From Hoylesella nanceiensis DSM 19126 = JCM 15639 (GTDB lineage Bacteria > Bacteroidota > Bacteroidia > Bacteroidales > Bacteroidaceae): a stretch of DNA of 64,000 bases. Positions 17,562 through 26,068 of this stretch are shown here, piece by piece; position 1 is the first letter of the stretch; every line of letters starts with the position of its first letter. The stretch lies in contig NZ_KB904332.1 of NCBI RefSeq assembly GCF_000379965.1, forward strand, positions 62,001 to 126,000, written 5' to 3'. The notes under the pieces were generated by a model that worked only from the letters and a program-made list of their open reading frames with translations, had not been told where the DNA came from and ran no database searches. The translations under genes were made by a program, and so were the position numbers.

Positions 17562-18044
17562 TTATTGAATGGTAATGGTTACTGGTCCTGCCTCACCCAT
17601 TATATCTGCTTTAAGAATGTATTGTTGTGTATGTGGAGCCCCAACCTCAATTTCATAAAGAAGCGGTTTATTGTTTTTTGTAAATCTTTTCGCCTCTATC
17701 TCACACCAATCAAAGTCTACTTTCACCACTGCACCATTGCTATAGGCAATTTTGCAATATCTTTTTCCATTCAAAACAATTTCGGTTGGACGACTTCTTA
17801 ATACCGAATCGAGCACAGTTTTGTTGGAATTGCGTTCTATAAGCTGTAAATGGTATATTCCTAGCGAACCTTTTTCTTTATCAAATAAAACGTCTTTACC
17901 TCCTTGTGTGCCAAAAGTAAAATCTGTTTTATTAAACTGCATCTTGGTATCTCCTACAATATCAGAGCATGAAACGCATAAAACAAGTACAAATAAAGTG
18001 GACAATAAGCCAACAAAAGCTCTTAAAGTATTTTTATTTTTCAT
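17562..18044 (-). CDS. Small lipoprotein, paralogue of the one at 4790-5263
   Basis: No function is recognised. The product is 160 residues from the ATG at 18044 (MKNKNTLRAF). An ATG five codons earlier at 18059 is possible. The signal peptide ends with lipobox LCVSC. It shares FGTQGG, LIERNSNK, NGKRYCK, DFDWC and a closing QQYIL block with the protein at 4790-5263, at roughly 35-40 percent identity by eye. Both have their own promoter region and neither sits in an operon, so they are dispersed duplicates rather than a tandem pair. Confidence 0.85.
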   Translation of the reverse strand: MKNKNTLRAFVGLLSTLFVLVLCVSCSDIVGDTKMQFNKTDFTFGTQGGKDVLFDKEKGSLGIYHLQLIERNSNKTVLDSVLRSRPTEIVLNGKRYCKIAYSNGAVVKVDFDWCEIEAKRFTKNNKPLLYEIEVGAPHTQQYILKADIMGEAGPVTITIQ

Positions 18045-18099
18045 CTTTATAAAAGGCATTTAGGTTGATATTATTATTCTATTTTTTAGTGTCTATTCG

Positions 18100-18131
18100 C
18101 AAAGATAACTGAAAAGAATTGTATTTGCAAT
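18100..18131 (-). promoter_or_regulatory. Promoter of the small lipoprotein gene
   Basis: On the minus strand ATTG (18128-18131), a 20-base spacer and TATCTTTG (18100-18107) fit the Bacteroidota promoter pattern with one mismatch in the -33 box. Confidence 0.7.
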
Positions 18132-18162
18132 GTTCTTGGCTATCATTTTCTTTACAAACAAA

Positions 18163-18192
18163 AATAAAGCGCACAGACTTTCGTCTGTACGC
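18163..18192 (-). terminator. Terminator of the obg-pgeF-M23 operon
   Basis: On the minus strand GCGTACAGAC pairs with GTCTGTGCGC around a TTTC-type loop, followed by TTTATTTTTG. It lies 28 bases past the M23 peptidase stop. Confidence 0.85.
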
Positions 18193-18219
18193 TCATATTA
18201 TTGTTGGTTGATATGTTGC

Positions 18220-19374
18220 TTATTTGTTCGTTGTTGCGGTGACCTTACCCGACTTTGAGAAGGTCATTGTTACGTTGTGCAATGAGTGATTGGTGCAGTT
18301 AAACATGATAACAGGATTAAAACGATGGCCTTTCCACTTTACTTCGAAATGAAGATGCGGTGTTGTTGCACGACCTGTGCGACCTGTTAAGCCTATAAGA
18401 TCGCCCGCTTTCACCTTTTGTCCCACCTTAACGAGGTTCTTTGATTGGTGACTATACAATGTTTCGAGTCCTTCGGCATGCTTAATCACAATGCAATTTC
18501 CATATCCATAGTGTGGAGCCGACATGGTAACCACTCCGTCGAAGGCTGCATATATATTGTCGTTGGGCTTTGTTTTTATATCAACTCCTGAATGTCCACG
18601 TCGCCCTCCGTATGGACTTATGATGTGACAGCCAGGCAATGGGAATGCCCACTCGCCTTTTTTAAGGGTTGAAAGGTTGAGAACATAGTCGCCATTCTTG
18701 TTATACGAGCCGCTTTTTACTTTCTCTTCCTTCTCTTCTGCTTTCTTTTCCTTATCTTCTTTCTTGATATTTGTTTCGTCTTTCTTCTCAACTATGGTGA
18801 TATCAACGTGCTTTCCTTTCTTTTTACACTGCAAAATACTTTGCTTAAGCGTTTTCTTCTTAACATCAAGAATAAGCTCAGGATTCACTTTTCCACCATT
18901 CACCATAATGTAAAACAAACAAGTTGCTTTCTTGTTCTTTGTTCCTACGATGGCAATTGTTTGTCCTGCTTTTACCTTTTGCCCCACCTTTACAAGGTTT
19001 TGAGCATTGTTTTCATACACCGTTTCTAAGCCATTGTCGTGGCGAATCACCACAACATTGCCTCTATTGCCCATCTTTCGAGCCAAACGCACAGTGCCAT
19101 TAAACATGGATTTCACCGCATCGCCTTCTGAAGTGGTTATTTCTATGTCTTTATTGCTTAACAATGAGGCCTTACCTATGGGCAAAGGAAAAGAGTATTC
19201 GTTAGCAGATAAAGCTCCAAGGGAGATATAGAACGTATTAGTTTCGTCGAACAAATGAGGTGTTTCGATACTTATTTGTTGCTGTTCGGCAGCTGTAAAG
19301 GTGTCGTTAGCAGGCATAAAAGCCACCAACAAGCCTAAAAGAGCTACATAACAGAGTGTAATTAGTTTCTTCAT
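18220..19374 (-). CDS. M23 (LytM) peptidase with an inactive N-terminal copy
   Basis: This is a secreted cell-wall endopeptidase or amidase activator. The 384 residues have an N-terminal signal (LITLCYVALLGLLVAFM), a first LytM-like domain at about 60-170, a highly charged Lys/Glu linker at about 175-220, and a second LytM domain at about 240-360. The second domain has the zinc and catalytic residues H261 and D265 (HSGVD), H309 (YSHQ) and HLH at 340-342. The first copy keeps the fold signature (VRLARKMGNRGNVVVI, LVKVGQKVKAG) but has YENN and CLFYIM where YSHQ and HLHF stand, so it should not bind zinc. The gene follows obg and pgeF and ends at a strong terminator. Confidence 0.93.
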   Translation of the reverse strand: MKKLITLCYVALLGLLVAFMPANDTFTAAEQQQISIETPHLFDETNTFYISLGALSANEYSFPLPIGKASLLSNKDIEITTSEGDAVKSMFNGTVRLARKMGNRGNVVVIRHDNGLETVYENNAQNLVKVGQKVKAGQTIAIVGTKNKKATCLFYIMVNGGKVNPELILDVKKKTLKQSILQCKKKGKHVDITIVEKKDETNIKKEDKEKKAEEKEEKVKSGSYNKNGDYVLNLSTLKKGEWAFPLPGCHIISPYGGRRGHSGVDIKTKPNDNIYAAFDGVVTMSAPHYGYGNCIVIKHAEGLETLYSHQSKNLVKVGQKVKAGDLIGLTGRTGRATTPHLHFEVKWKGHRFNPVIMFNCTNHSLHNVTMTFSKSGKVTATTNK

Positions 19375-19424
19375 TTAAAATCTTTTAGGTTGAACAAAGG
19401 TGTAATGTGTGTTTTCAAGGCAGT

Positions 19425-20294
19425 CTACCCACGAAGGAGAATGCCTGTATATATTCTGCCAGAGGCCGTTCCTAAACGACGAGCAGAGAAGTATTTGTGA
19501 TGATTTGAATAGGTGCAAATGCCCGATAAGGTGATGTTTTGAGCGGGAACACCTAAGCTTTCGAGCTGTTTTTTATTGCATTGAGCCAAGTCGATGTGCC
19601 ACTTTGGTTCGTTATCTTTTGCGCTGTTGTCTACCAACACATTGTTATTGTTGATAGAAGGCAATTGAGCCGACGAACAAACACATCGCTTGTCGGTGGC
19701 AAGTCCTTTCTCATTAAAAGCGTTGAACACATCACGTCCTACCTCAAACGATTCGAATGAGATGGAAGGACCTATGACTACTTGCAATGTTTTGGGGTCG
19801 GTATTGAACGAGCGATACATCTTTTCGACGGTCTTTCGCATTATATTCTCTACTGTTCCACGCCAACCTGCATGGGCAACGGCTATGGCTTTGTGCTCGG
19901 CATCATACATAACAACAGGCACACAGTCGGCAGTTGAAACGCCAATGCACACATTTGGTTCATTGGTTATGAGTGCATCGACTCCCTCTAACAGCATACC
20001 TTGAACCGAAGGGGGTAATGAAAGGAATTCAGAAGCAATTTGTCTAACCTCGGTTTGATGTGTTTGGTGAGGTAAAACGATGTTTTTTTCGTCGATTTCT
20101 AATGCTTTTGCCAATTCTAAACGATTGCTACTTATCTGCTCTTCGTTATCTCCTACCCAAGGATTGATATTGAATGAGGCATAAGCATCGTTTACTTTGC
20201 CCTCTGCTTGCAATGAGTTGTCATCGCAAGAGCGCATGGTTGAAAAGGCTTTTACGTTGTTATCGAGTTGGTATTGATGCAGTTTTGGAATCAT
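19425..20294 (-). CDS. pgeF: PgeF-type (YfiH, laccase-domain) peptidoglycan editing factor
   Basis: Members of this family are described as cytosolic enzymes that remove wrongly incorporated precursors such as L-Ser-containing UDP-MurNAc, and as purine nucleosidases. The 289 residues show the metal-site motifs HQTH near 98, [12 protein letters not shown] near 138 and [14 protein letters not shown] near 155, and an [15 protein letters not shown] block near the C-terminus. Its start overlaps the obg stop by 4 bases (ATGA type), so it is translationally coupled to obg. The M23 cell-wall peptidase follows, which suits a wall-related role. Confidence 0.92.
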   Translation of the reverse strand: MIPKLHQYQLDNNVKAFSTMRSCDDNSLQAEGKVNDAYASFNINPWVGDNEEQISSNRLELAKALEIDEKNIVLPHQTHQTEVRQIASEFLSLPPSVQGMLLEGVDALITNEPNVCIGVSTADCVPVVMYDAEHKAIAVAHAGWRGTVENIMRKTVEKMYRSFNTDPKTLQVVIGPSISFESFEVGRDVFNAFNEKGLATDKRCVCSSAQLPSINNNNVLVDNSAKDNEPKWHIDLAQCNKKQLESLGVPAQNITLSGICTYSNHHKYFSARRLGTASGRIYTGILLRG

Positions 20295-21460
20295 TCTTCA
20301 TCCTCCAAATCTACATATTCAAAGTCTTCTAAATCGTCAATATCTTCGTCTTCTACGAAAATAACCTCGCCTTCGCCTTCTGCTTCCAACTCTTCTGTAA
20401 TGCGTTGAATGTCTTTATCACGATGAACAAGAGTATCTTCGGCAATAACTCCCTTAATCTTATTGCTCTCACTGTTGAGCTCTTTCCATAGAATATCTTT
20501 CAACTCGTTAAGTCCTTGACCTGTAACTGCCGAGATAAACACGCATGGAAGGTCGTCGGGAAGGGTCTCTTTAAGCATTGAAATAAGCTCTTCGTCGAGC
20601 AAATCGCTTTTTGTTACGGCAAGAACTCTATGTTTGTCGAGCATATCGGGATTGAAATTGCGAAGCTCGTTCAATAAAATTTCGTATTCTTTCTTGATAT
20701 CATCGGTGTCACCTGGCACCATAAAAAGAAGTAATGAGTTGCGTTCTATGTGGCGTAAGAAACGCAAACCGAGTCCTTTTCCTTCGCTTGCACCTTCGAT
20801 AATACCTGGAATATCTGCCATAACAAACGACTTATTGTCGTGATATCCAACAATACCAAGAGAGGGTTCTAATGTGGTGAAAGGATAGTTGGCTATCTTT
20901 GGACGTGCACTTGACAACGAAGAAAGAAGTGTTGACTTACCTGCATTGGGGAAACCAACGAGACCTACGTCGGCAAGTAGCTTGAGTTCGAGAATGATTG
21001 TCTGCTCTTGCATGGGCTCACCAGGCTGTGCATAGCGTGGAGCTTGATTGGTTGCGGTTCTGAATTGGAAGTTACCTAAACCGCCTCTACCACCTTTTAG
21101 GAGTAGAACTTCTTGTCCATCGTATTTAACATCACACACATACTTACCTGTTTCGGCATCATATACAACGGTTCCGCATGGCACATCGATGTATTGATGC
21201 TTGCCATTGGTTCCGTGACACTTATCTCTTCCGCCGTTTCCACCATGTTCTGCGTAGACATGTCGTTGGAATTTAAGGTGCAAAAGGGTCCAATAGTTAT
21301 GGTTTCCACGCAAATAAACGCTTCCTCCATCACCTCCGTCGCCTCCGTCGGGACCGCCATTTGGATTATACTTAACGTGTCGCAAGTGCATAGAACCACG
21401 TCCTCCTTTTCCACTTCGACAATATATCTTTACATAATCAACAAAATTTGAATCTGCCAT
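20291..21460 (-). CDS. obg: Obg GTPase
   Basis: Obg is an essential GTPase that associates with the large ribosomal subunit and links growth to ribosome assembly. The 389 residues begin with the glycine-rich Obg fold ([34 protein letters not shown]), then a G domain with the P-loop [10 protein letters not shown] near 166, switch [18 protein letters not shown], and the TKSD specificity motif. An acidic C-terminal tail ([20 protein letters not shown]) closes the protein, typical of Bacteroidota Obg. It is first in the operon obg-pgeF-M23 and lies 180 bases from adk, with a terminator between them. Confidence 0.97.
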   Translation of the reverse strand: MADSNFVDYVKIYCRSGKGGRGSMHLRHVKYNPNGGPDGGDGGDGGSVYLRGNHNYWTLLHLKFQRHVYAEHGGNGGRDKCHGTNGKHQYIDVPCGTVVYDAETGKYVCDVKYDGQEVLLLKGGRGGLGNFQFRTATNQAPRYAQPGEPMQEQTIILELKLLADVGLVGFPNAGKSTLLSSLSSARPKIANYPFTTLEPSLGIVGYHDNKSFVMADIPGIIEGASEGKGLGLRFLRHIERNSLLLFMVPGDTDDIKKEYEILLNELRNFNPDMLDKHRVLAVTKSDLLDEELISMLKETLPDDLPCVFISAVTGQGLNELKDILWKELNSESNKIKGVIAEDTLVHRDKDIQRITEELEAEGEGEVIFVEDEDIDDLEDFEYVDLEDEE

Positions 21461-21576
21461 AACTTTACTTCCTTTCTCGTTTTAGTGCTATCCTATATGC
21501 GTTGCAATATCTTTATACAAACAAATGGGCTGTTTATAAGGCCTGAATGCCTATGTTGTAGCCTTTTAAAAAACAA

Positions 21577-21622
21577 AATAAGGAATTATGAAGTTGATGT
21601 TATAACTCCATAACTCCCTATT
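21577..21622 (-). terminator. 19-bp hairpin terminator of adk
   Basis: The arms 21577-21595 and 21604-21622 pair over all 19 positions with a few G-U pairs and an 8-base loop. On the minus strand a TTTTG/TTTTTT-rich tract follows. This cuts adk off from obg. Confidence 0.85.
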
Positions 21623-21640
21623 AGATATAGTGAGAAAATA

Positions 21641-22213
21641 TTACAACTGATCGATTACAGTAGTGATATCTCCAAATATTGTGTCAAGTTCTCCTAAGCC
21701 ATTGATGTGGTTGTGAACTCCTTCTTTCTTGTACCAATCAATCAATGGTGCTGTTTGATTGTGATAAACACCAAGACGTTTCTTGATTGTTTCTTCGTTA
21801 TCATCGCTTCTTCCGCTCTCTTTTCCACGAAGAATCAATCGTTTCATCAACTCTTCTTCAGGTACATCAAGCTCAATCATTGCAGCAATGCGATGTCCAC
21901 GCTCTGCTAACATAGCCTTTAAAGCCTCTGCTTGTGGTATTGTTCGTGGGAATCCGTCGAAGATTACACCTTTATGTTCTTTGCCAAAGCTATCGTATAC
22001 GCTTGCAAGAATATCCACCATCAACTCGTCTGGGATAAGTTGTCCCTTGTCAATGTATTCTTTTGCGGTCTTACCTAACTCGGTTCCGTTCTTAATTTCA
22101 CTACGAAGTACATCGCCAGTAGAGATGTGTTCGAAACCATATTTAGCAATAAGCTTGTCGCTTTGAGTGCCTTTTCCTGAACCAGGAGCACCAAAAATAA
22201 CGATATTGTTCAT
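21641..22213 (-). CDS. adk: Adenylate kinase
   Basis: The enzyme interconverts ATP plus AMP and two ADP in the cytosol. The 190 residues have the P-loop GAPGSGKGTQ at 8-17, AMP-binding STGDVLR near 31, GVIFDGFPRT near 82, and a short LID around LILRGKESGRSDDN, so it is the short, zinc-free type. It lies 165 bases downstream of hpt on the same strand and ends at a strong hairpin, giving a purine salvage hpt-adk unit. Confidence 0.97.
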   Translation of the reverse strand: MNNIVIFGAPGSGKGTQSDKLIAKYGFEHISTGDVLRSEIKNGTELGKTAKEYIDKGQLIPDELMVDILASVYDSFGKEHKGVIFDGFPRTIPQAEALKAMLAERGHRIAAMIELDVPEEELMKRLILRGKESGRSDDNEETIKKRLGVYHNQTAPLIDWYKKEGVHNHINGLGELDTIFGDITTVIDQL

Positions 22214-22378
22214 TTTATAGGATGATATATTAATATTGTTTGTATTCTAAAAAGATGAGGACAAAAGCTTTATTAGGGTGCTTTCATCTCTCGTTTTACC
22301 TGTCTTCACAATGCACACGCTTTCGATTCCACGTTCAAAGAGCGTAGTATTAAAAATTAATTGTGAACAACTTAGGGT

Positions 22379-22915
22379 TTATTCTACGATTGTGTAGATG
22401 TCTCTTAGGTTGCGTCCTTGATGATCATAGTCAAGTCCATAACCAAGAATAAAGTCATTTGGGATTTCCATTACAGCATAGTCTATCTCCAAAGGCACTT
22501 GAAGTCTCTCGGGTTTAACTAGCAATGAGCAGATATGAATAGACTCTGGATTGCGTGTTCCGAGTGTTTCTATCATTCGTTTCATTGTTAATCCTGTTTC
22601 AACTATGTCCTCAACAATAATAACTGTTCTGTTAGTTAAATCCTCATTGATACCTAACACCTCTTTAATTGTTCCTGTAGAGGTTGTTCCTTGATATGAA
22701 GCTAGCTTCACAAACGATATCTCACAAGGAATAGTTAACATTCTCATAAGATCCGCAGCGAATATAAATGAACCATTTAACACCGCTAATAGTAGTGGAT
22801 TTTTATCCTTCATATCGTGGTTTATACGATCTGCTACTACTTGAATTCTCTTCAATATCTCTGCTTCCGGTATAGAAGTCTTAAAGGTTTTATCCTTAAT
22901 TGTTATTTCAGCCAT
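22379..22915 (-). CDS. hpt: Hypoxanthine phosphoribosyltransferase
   Basis: The enzyme salvages hypoxanthine or guanine with PRPP to IMP or GMP. I take the start at 22915 (MAEITIKDKTFKT), giving 178 residues. The frame runs 34 codons further upstream but that part overlaps the promoter and is not family-like. The PRPP-binding motif appears as VIIVEDIVETGLTM, and LLAVLNGSFIFAADLMR precedes it. A DYDHQGRNLRDIY stretch closes the active site. A TAATTTTG -7 box lies at 22940-22947. It is divergent from nnr. Confidence 0.95.
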   Translation of the reverse strand: MAEITIKDKTFKTSIPEAEILKRIQVVADRINHDMKDKNPLLLAVLNGSFIFAADLMRMLTIPCEISFVKLASYQGTTSTGTIKEVLGINEDLTNRTVIIVEDIVETGLTMKRMIETLGTRNPESIHICSLLVKPERLQVPLEIDYAVMEIPNDFILGYGLDYDHQGRNLRDIYTIVE

Positions 22916-22964
22916 CTCTAGATACACTATATTTTGTTGCAAAATTACTAAAAATATACCATAC

Positions 22965-22998
22965 TTTGAGCACATTAGCATTAAATTTTGTATTTTTG
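22965..22998 (+). promoter_or_regulatory. Promoter abutting the nnr start (possible leaderless transcript)
   Basis: TTTG (22965-22968), 22 bases and TATTTTTG (22991-22998) form a Bacteroidota-type promoter whose -7 box ends only 5 bases before the nnr ATG at 23004. Confidence 0.6.
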
Positions 22999-23003
22999 CA
23001 TCT

Positions 23004-24521
23004 ATGAAGATATTCACAAGTAATCAAATAAAAGAGCTCGACAAATATACAATCGAGCATGAACCCATTAGTTCTTTAGACCTAATGGAGCGTGCAGCTA
23101 AAGCCATAAAAGAGGTGATTTGCGAGCGTTGGAACACACAAACACCCTTTGTTGTATTTGCAGGTCCGGGCAATAATGGCGGAGATGCACTTGCAGTTGC
23201 ACGTCTTTTACTTGGTGAGGGATACAGCGTTAAGGTGTATTTATTTAATATCCACAATAGTCTTTCGCCCGATTGTGAACAAAATAAGCAACGTTTATTA
23301 GAGCATAAGCGTGCTAAAGACTTCACAGAAGTTATCACAAACTTCGATCCACCCAAGCTAACTGAAAAGGAAGTAGTGATAGATGGTCTCTTTGGTTGTG
23401 GCATAAACAAACCTTTGTCGGGCGGTTTTGCATCGCTAGTGAAATACATCAACCAATCACCTGCAAAGGTTGTGAGCATCGATATACCTTCTGGTTTAAT
23501 GCCTGAGGACAACACTTACAATGTAAGAGTAAATGTTATCAATGCCAACTTGACCCTTACTCTACAACAAAAGAAGCTTGCAATGCTCTTAGCAGACTGT
23601 CAAAAGCACATAGGAGAATTGAAAGTTCTTGACATTAGATTATCAAGTGAATTTATAAAGAATACTTCTTCGACTTTTAATGTTATCGAAGAAGGTGACA
23701 TCGTACCATTACTTAAGAAGCGAGAGCTATTCTCTCACAAGGGATTAATGGGTCATGCGCTACTCATTGCTGGCTCTTTGGGAATGGCAGGAGCTGCAGT
23801 TTTATCTGCAAGAGCGTGCCTTCGTAGTGGAGTTGGTAAGCTAACGGCTCACGTTCCACAAGCTCTTTACCCCATATTGCAAACCGCTGTACCTGAAGCA
23901 ATGGTACATTTAGATACCAACGAACAATTCTTTTCTGAAGCAATAGATTGCGATAGCTATCATGCAGTGGGTCTTGGACCTGGCTTAGGCTTAAATGAAA
24001 CCACCGCAATAGCACTCATTGCGCAGATAAGACGTGCGCAATGCCCTCTCGTTATCGATGCAGATGCCATCAACATCTTTGGCAATCACCGTGCATGGCT
24101 ACAACAATTGCCCAAAGATATCATTATGACTCCACATCAAAAGGAATTAGAACAACTCACAGGAGCAACCTCAACAAGTAGCTACGAACAGCTAATGAAG
24201 GCCTCAGAGTTTGCTCAACACTTTGAATGTTACATCATATTGAAAGGACATTACAGCGCATTATGCCTCCCAGATGGCAATATCTACTTCAATACAACAG
24301 GCAATCCGGGTATGGCAACAGCAGGAAGTGGAGACGTTTTAACTGGAATTATCACCGCATTGCTTGCTCGTGGCTACTCACAACGTGAGGCTTCGCTACT
24401 CGGAATGTATCTTCATGGCTTGTCGGGAGACCTTGCTGTTAAGGAAATAGGCGAAGAATCGCTTATCGCAAGTGATATTATTAACTTCCTTCCAAAGGCA
24501 TTTAAACGATTAAACGACTAA
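23004..24521 (+). CDS. nnr: Nnr, bifunctional NAD(P)H-hydrate epimerase / dehydratase
   Basis: This enzyme repairs damaged, hydrated NADH and NADPH. The 505 residues combine an N-terminal epimerase domain (MKIFTSNQIKELD, FAGPGNNGGDALAVARLL near 50, DGLFGCGI near 127, SIDIPSGL) with a C-terminal ADP-dependent dehydratase domain starting near 235. That domain has GHALLIAGSLGMAGAAVL, GLGPGLGLNE and the ATP-site NPGMATAGSGDVLTGII near 435. The start is set by the signal-free N-terminus and by a -7 box 5 bases upstream. The next gene begins 5 bases after its stop. Confidence 0.95.
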   Translation: MKIFTSNQIKELDKYTIEHEPISSLDLMERAAKAIKEVICERWNTQTPFVVFAGPGNNGGDALAVARLLLGEGYSVKVYLFNIHNSLSPDCEQNKQRLLEHKRAKDFTEVITNFDPPKLTEKEVVIDGLFGCGINKPLSGGFASLVKYINQSPAKVVSIDIPSGLMPEDNTYNVRVNVINANLTLTLQQKKLAMLLADCQKHIGELKVLDIRLSSEFIKNTSSTFNVIEEGDIVPLLKKRELFSHKGLMGHALLIAGSLGMAGAAVLSARACLRSGVGKLTAHVPQALYPILQTAVPEAMVHLDTNEQFFSEAIDCDSYHAVGLGPGLGLNETTAIALIAQIRRAQCPLVIDADAINIFGNHRAWLQQLPKDIIMTPHQKELEQLTGATSTSSYEQLMKASEFAQHFECYIILKGHYSALCLPDGNIYFNTTGNPGMATAGSGDVLTGIITALLARGYSQREASLLGMYLHGLSGDLAVKEIGEESLIASDIINFLPKAFKRLND

Positions 24522-24526
24522 ATTTC

Positions 24527-25573
24527 ATGAAAAAAGGACTATTTATTCTCTTCCTTTCTATAATGGCTCTTTGCGCTAATTCGCAAACAACTGCAAACAA
24601 TGGAATATCTTATTTCTTACCCAAAACGCAGATGAAGTTGGCGATTTTAGTTGAAAAGACCACCTATACTCCTGGAGAATACGCTCAATATGCAGAGATT
24701 TATTTGAAGAAGAAGGCGGACTTAGAACCCAAAACTTCGTATAAAATAGTGGGATTGGATATGTATCTCACCGCAATACCTGACTCTTCTAAGCGTTATA
24801 CCCTTGCAATTGACCGCAAGCACAGTATTGTTGACTTGAAATTGGAGCAAAATGGCGTGATAACTGCTATCAACGGACAAGCTCAAAGCATTGCTCCTTT
24901 CAAGCAGTTCACTCCTTCTTTAAAGCCAAAAGCCCTCGATCCAAGAGACTTCCTCAGTCAAGATGCGCTCAATGCAGACAGCAAATGGAAAACAGCTGAA
25001 TTGATTGCGCAAGACATTTACGAAGTGAGAGAGAGCAAAGACATGCTTTCTAAGGGAGAAGCTGAATACATGCCGAAGGACGGAGAGCAACTAAAACTGA
25101 TGCTCAACCAACTTAATCTGAAGGAAAAAGGATTAAGAGAACTATTCGAAGGCAAGGTGGTTTGCGACACAACTCAATTCTTTATCACCTTGACACCAGA
25201 AAAAGAGCAACAACGTTCTGTTGCCTTTAGATTCTCAAAGCATTTTGGTTTATGCGCAGCAGACGACCTTAGTGGTGAACCTTGCTATGCTGTTGTAACC
25301 GATTTAAATAGTATTCCTGCTATTGAAACCAGCGCATTAGCAGACAAAAAGCAAAAAGACGACACAGGATTGTACGTTAATCAACCTGGAAAGATTAAGG
25401 TTTCGTTCGAAGGAGAGCCTATCAATAAACAATCATTCGAATTCTATGCGGCTCAATTTGGACGTGTAGAAATGCTCAATAGCACACTCTTTGGAAAGAA
25501 ATTTATAACCCACATCACCCTCAACCCTATCAATGGGGCTATAGAACACTTAAAGACTGAGCCTTTAGATTAA
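24527..25573 (+). CDS. Secreted DUF4831-type protein of unknown function
   Basis: No function is known. The 348 residues start with a signal peptide (KKGLFILFLSIMALCANSQ) and lack a lipobox. The mature part begins with YFLPKTQMKLAILVEKTTYTPGEYAQYAE, which I recognise as the DUF4831 pattern of Bacteroidales, often found beside nnr. It looks like a periplasmic, beta-rich protein. It starts 5 bases after the nnr stop and ends before a strong bidirectional terminator, so nnr and this gene form one operon. Confidence 0.78.
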   Translation: MKKGLFILFLSIMALCANSQTTANNGISYFLPKTQMKLAILVEKTTYTPGEYAQYAEIYLKKKADLEPKTSYKIVGLDMYLTAIPDSSKRYTLAIDRKHSIVDLKLEQNGVITAINGQAQSIAPFKQFTPSLKPKALDPRDFLSQDALNADSKWKTAELIAQDIYEVRESKDMLSKGEAEYMPKDGEQLKLMLNQLNLKEKGLRELFEGKVVCDTTQFFITLTPEKEQQRSVAFRFSKHFGLCAADDLSGEPCYAVVTDLNSIPAIETSALADKKQKDDTGLYVNQPGKIKVSFEGEPINKQSFEFYAAQFGRVEMLNSTLFGKKFITHITLNPINGAIEHLKTEPLD

Positions 25574-25607
25574 TGCTCATCATTTGCAAAAGATAAACTA
25601 TTGCTCG

Positions 25608-25625
25608 CACCTTATTATATATAAG
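25608..25625. repeat. CACCTTATTATATATAAG palindrome, copy 2
   Basis: This AT-rich palindrome lies 35 bases after the DUF4831 gene. Near-identical copies occur 3' of ribBA (1311-1330) and directly after tsaE (37350-37370). Confidence 0.6.
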
Positions 25626-25656
25626 AGAGCAAAGAACAAGATATAAGAAAATAAAA

Positions 25657-25699
25657 GAAGCGTTGAAAAGGAAACAATTCCTTGTTCAACGCTTTTTTT
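25657..25699. terminator. Bidirectional terminator
   Basis: AAGCGTTGAA pairs with TTCAACGCTT with an inner AAGGAA/TTCCTT stem. TTTTTTT follows on the plus strand (DUF4831 gene) and a T-rich tract follows on the minus strand (small basic protein gene, whose TGA stop lies inside the stem). Confidence 0.85.
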
Positions 25700-25889
25700 G
25701 TGTCTTGCGATTAGCTCTTTGTTGGCGGTATTTTGCTTTTTGCTTTGCCGACCCACTGCCATGAGCACCAGTGATATACTGTTTTTTCTTCGCTTTAGTT
25801 TTTACCTTTCCGTTATCCTTATCGCCTCCAGCTGATGTCTTTTTAAAAACCATTCCACCACCTGATATAATCTCATCGATATCTGCCAT
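25686..25889 (-). CDS. Small, very basic protein
   Basis: The product is 67 residues, beginning MADIDEIISGGGMVFKK and ending in a stretch dominated by Lys, Arg and Gln (AKYRQQRANRKTQKKR). There is no signal peptide or membrane segment. The composition is that of a nucleic-acid or ribosome-binding protein, but no family is recognised. The stop codon lies in the terminator hairpin. A minus-strand TATCTTTG box at 26048-26055, just past the upstream gene, could drive it separately. Confidence 0.65.
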   Translation of the reverse strand: MADIDEIISGGGMVFKKTSAGGDKDNGKVKTKAKKKQYITGAHGSGSAKQKAKYRQQRANRKTQKKR

Positions 25890-26068
25890 AATCTCAGTTT
25901 TATGTTATTTACACTACAATTGCGCAAGCAGTCTTGCCTAAACCCATTAAAACAAGGAAAGAACATCAACCTGTTGAATACAAGTATAATGCCCTTTCTC
26001 TTGCAAAATGATATGCTTTATATCTCTGCAAGATGACATTGCATTTGCAAAGATACGAAAATTATTTA

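Noticed and set aside
22916-23017. Upstream extension of hpt
   Set aside because: It spans the promoter region and would put 34 non-family residues before the normal N-terminus.
23024-23515. A 163-codon minus-strand frame opposite nnr
   Set aside because: It lies wholly inside the well-supported nnr epimerase domain and shows no family signature.
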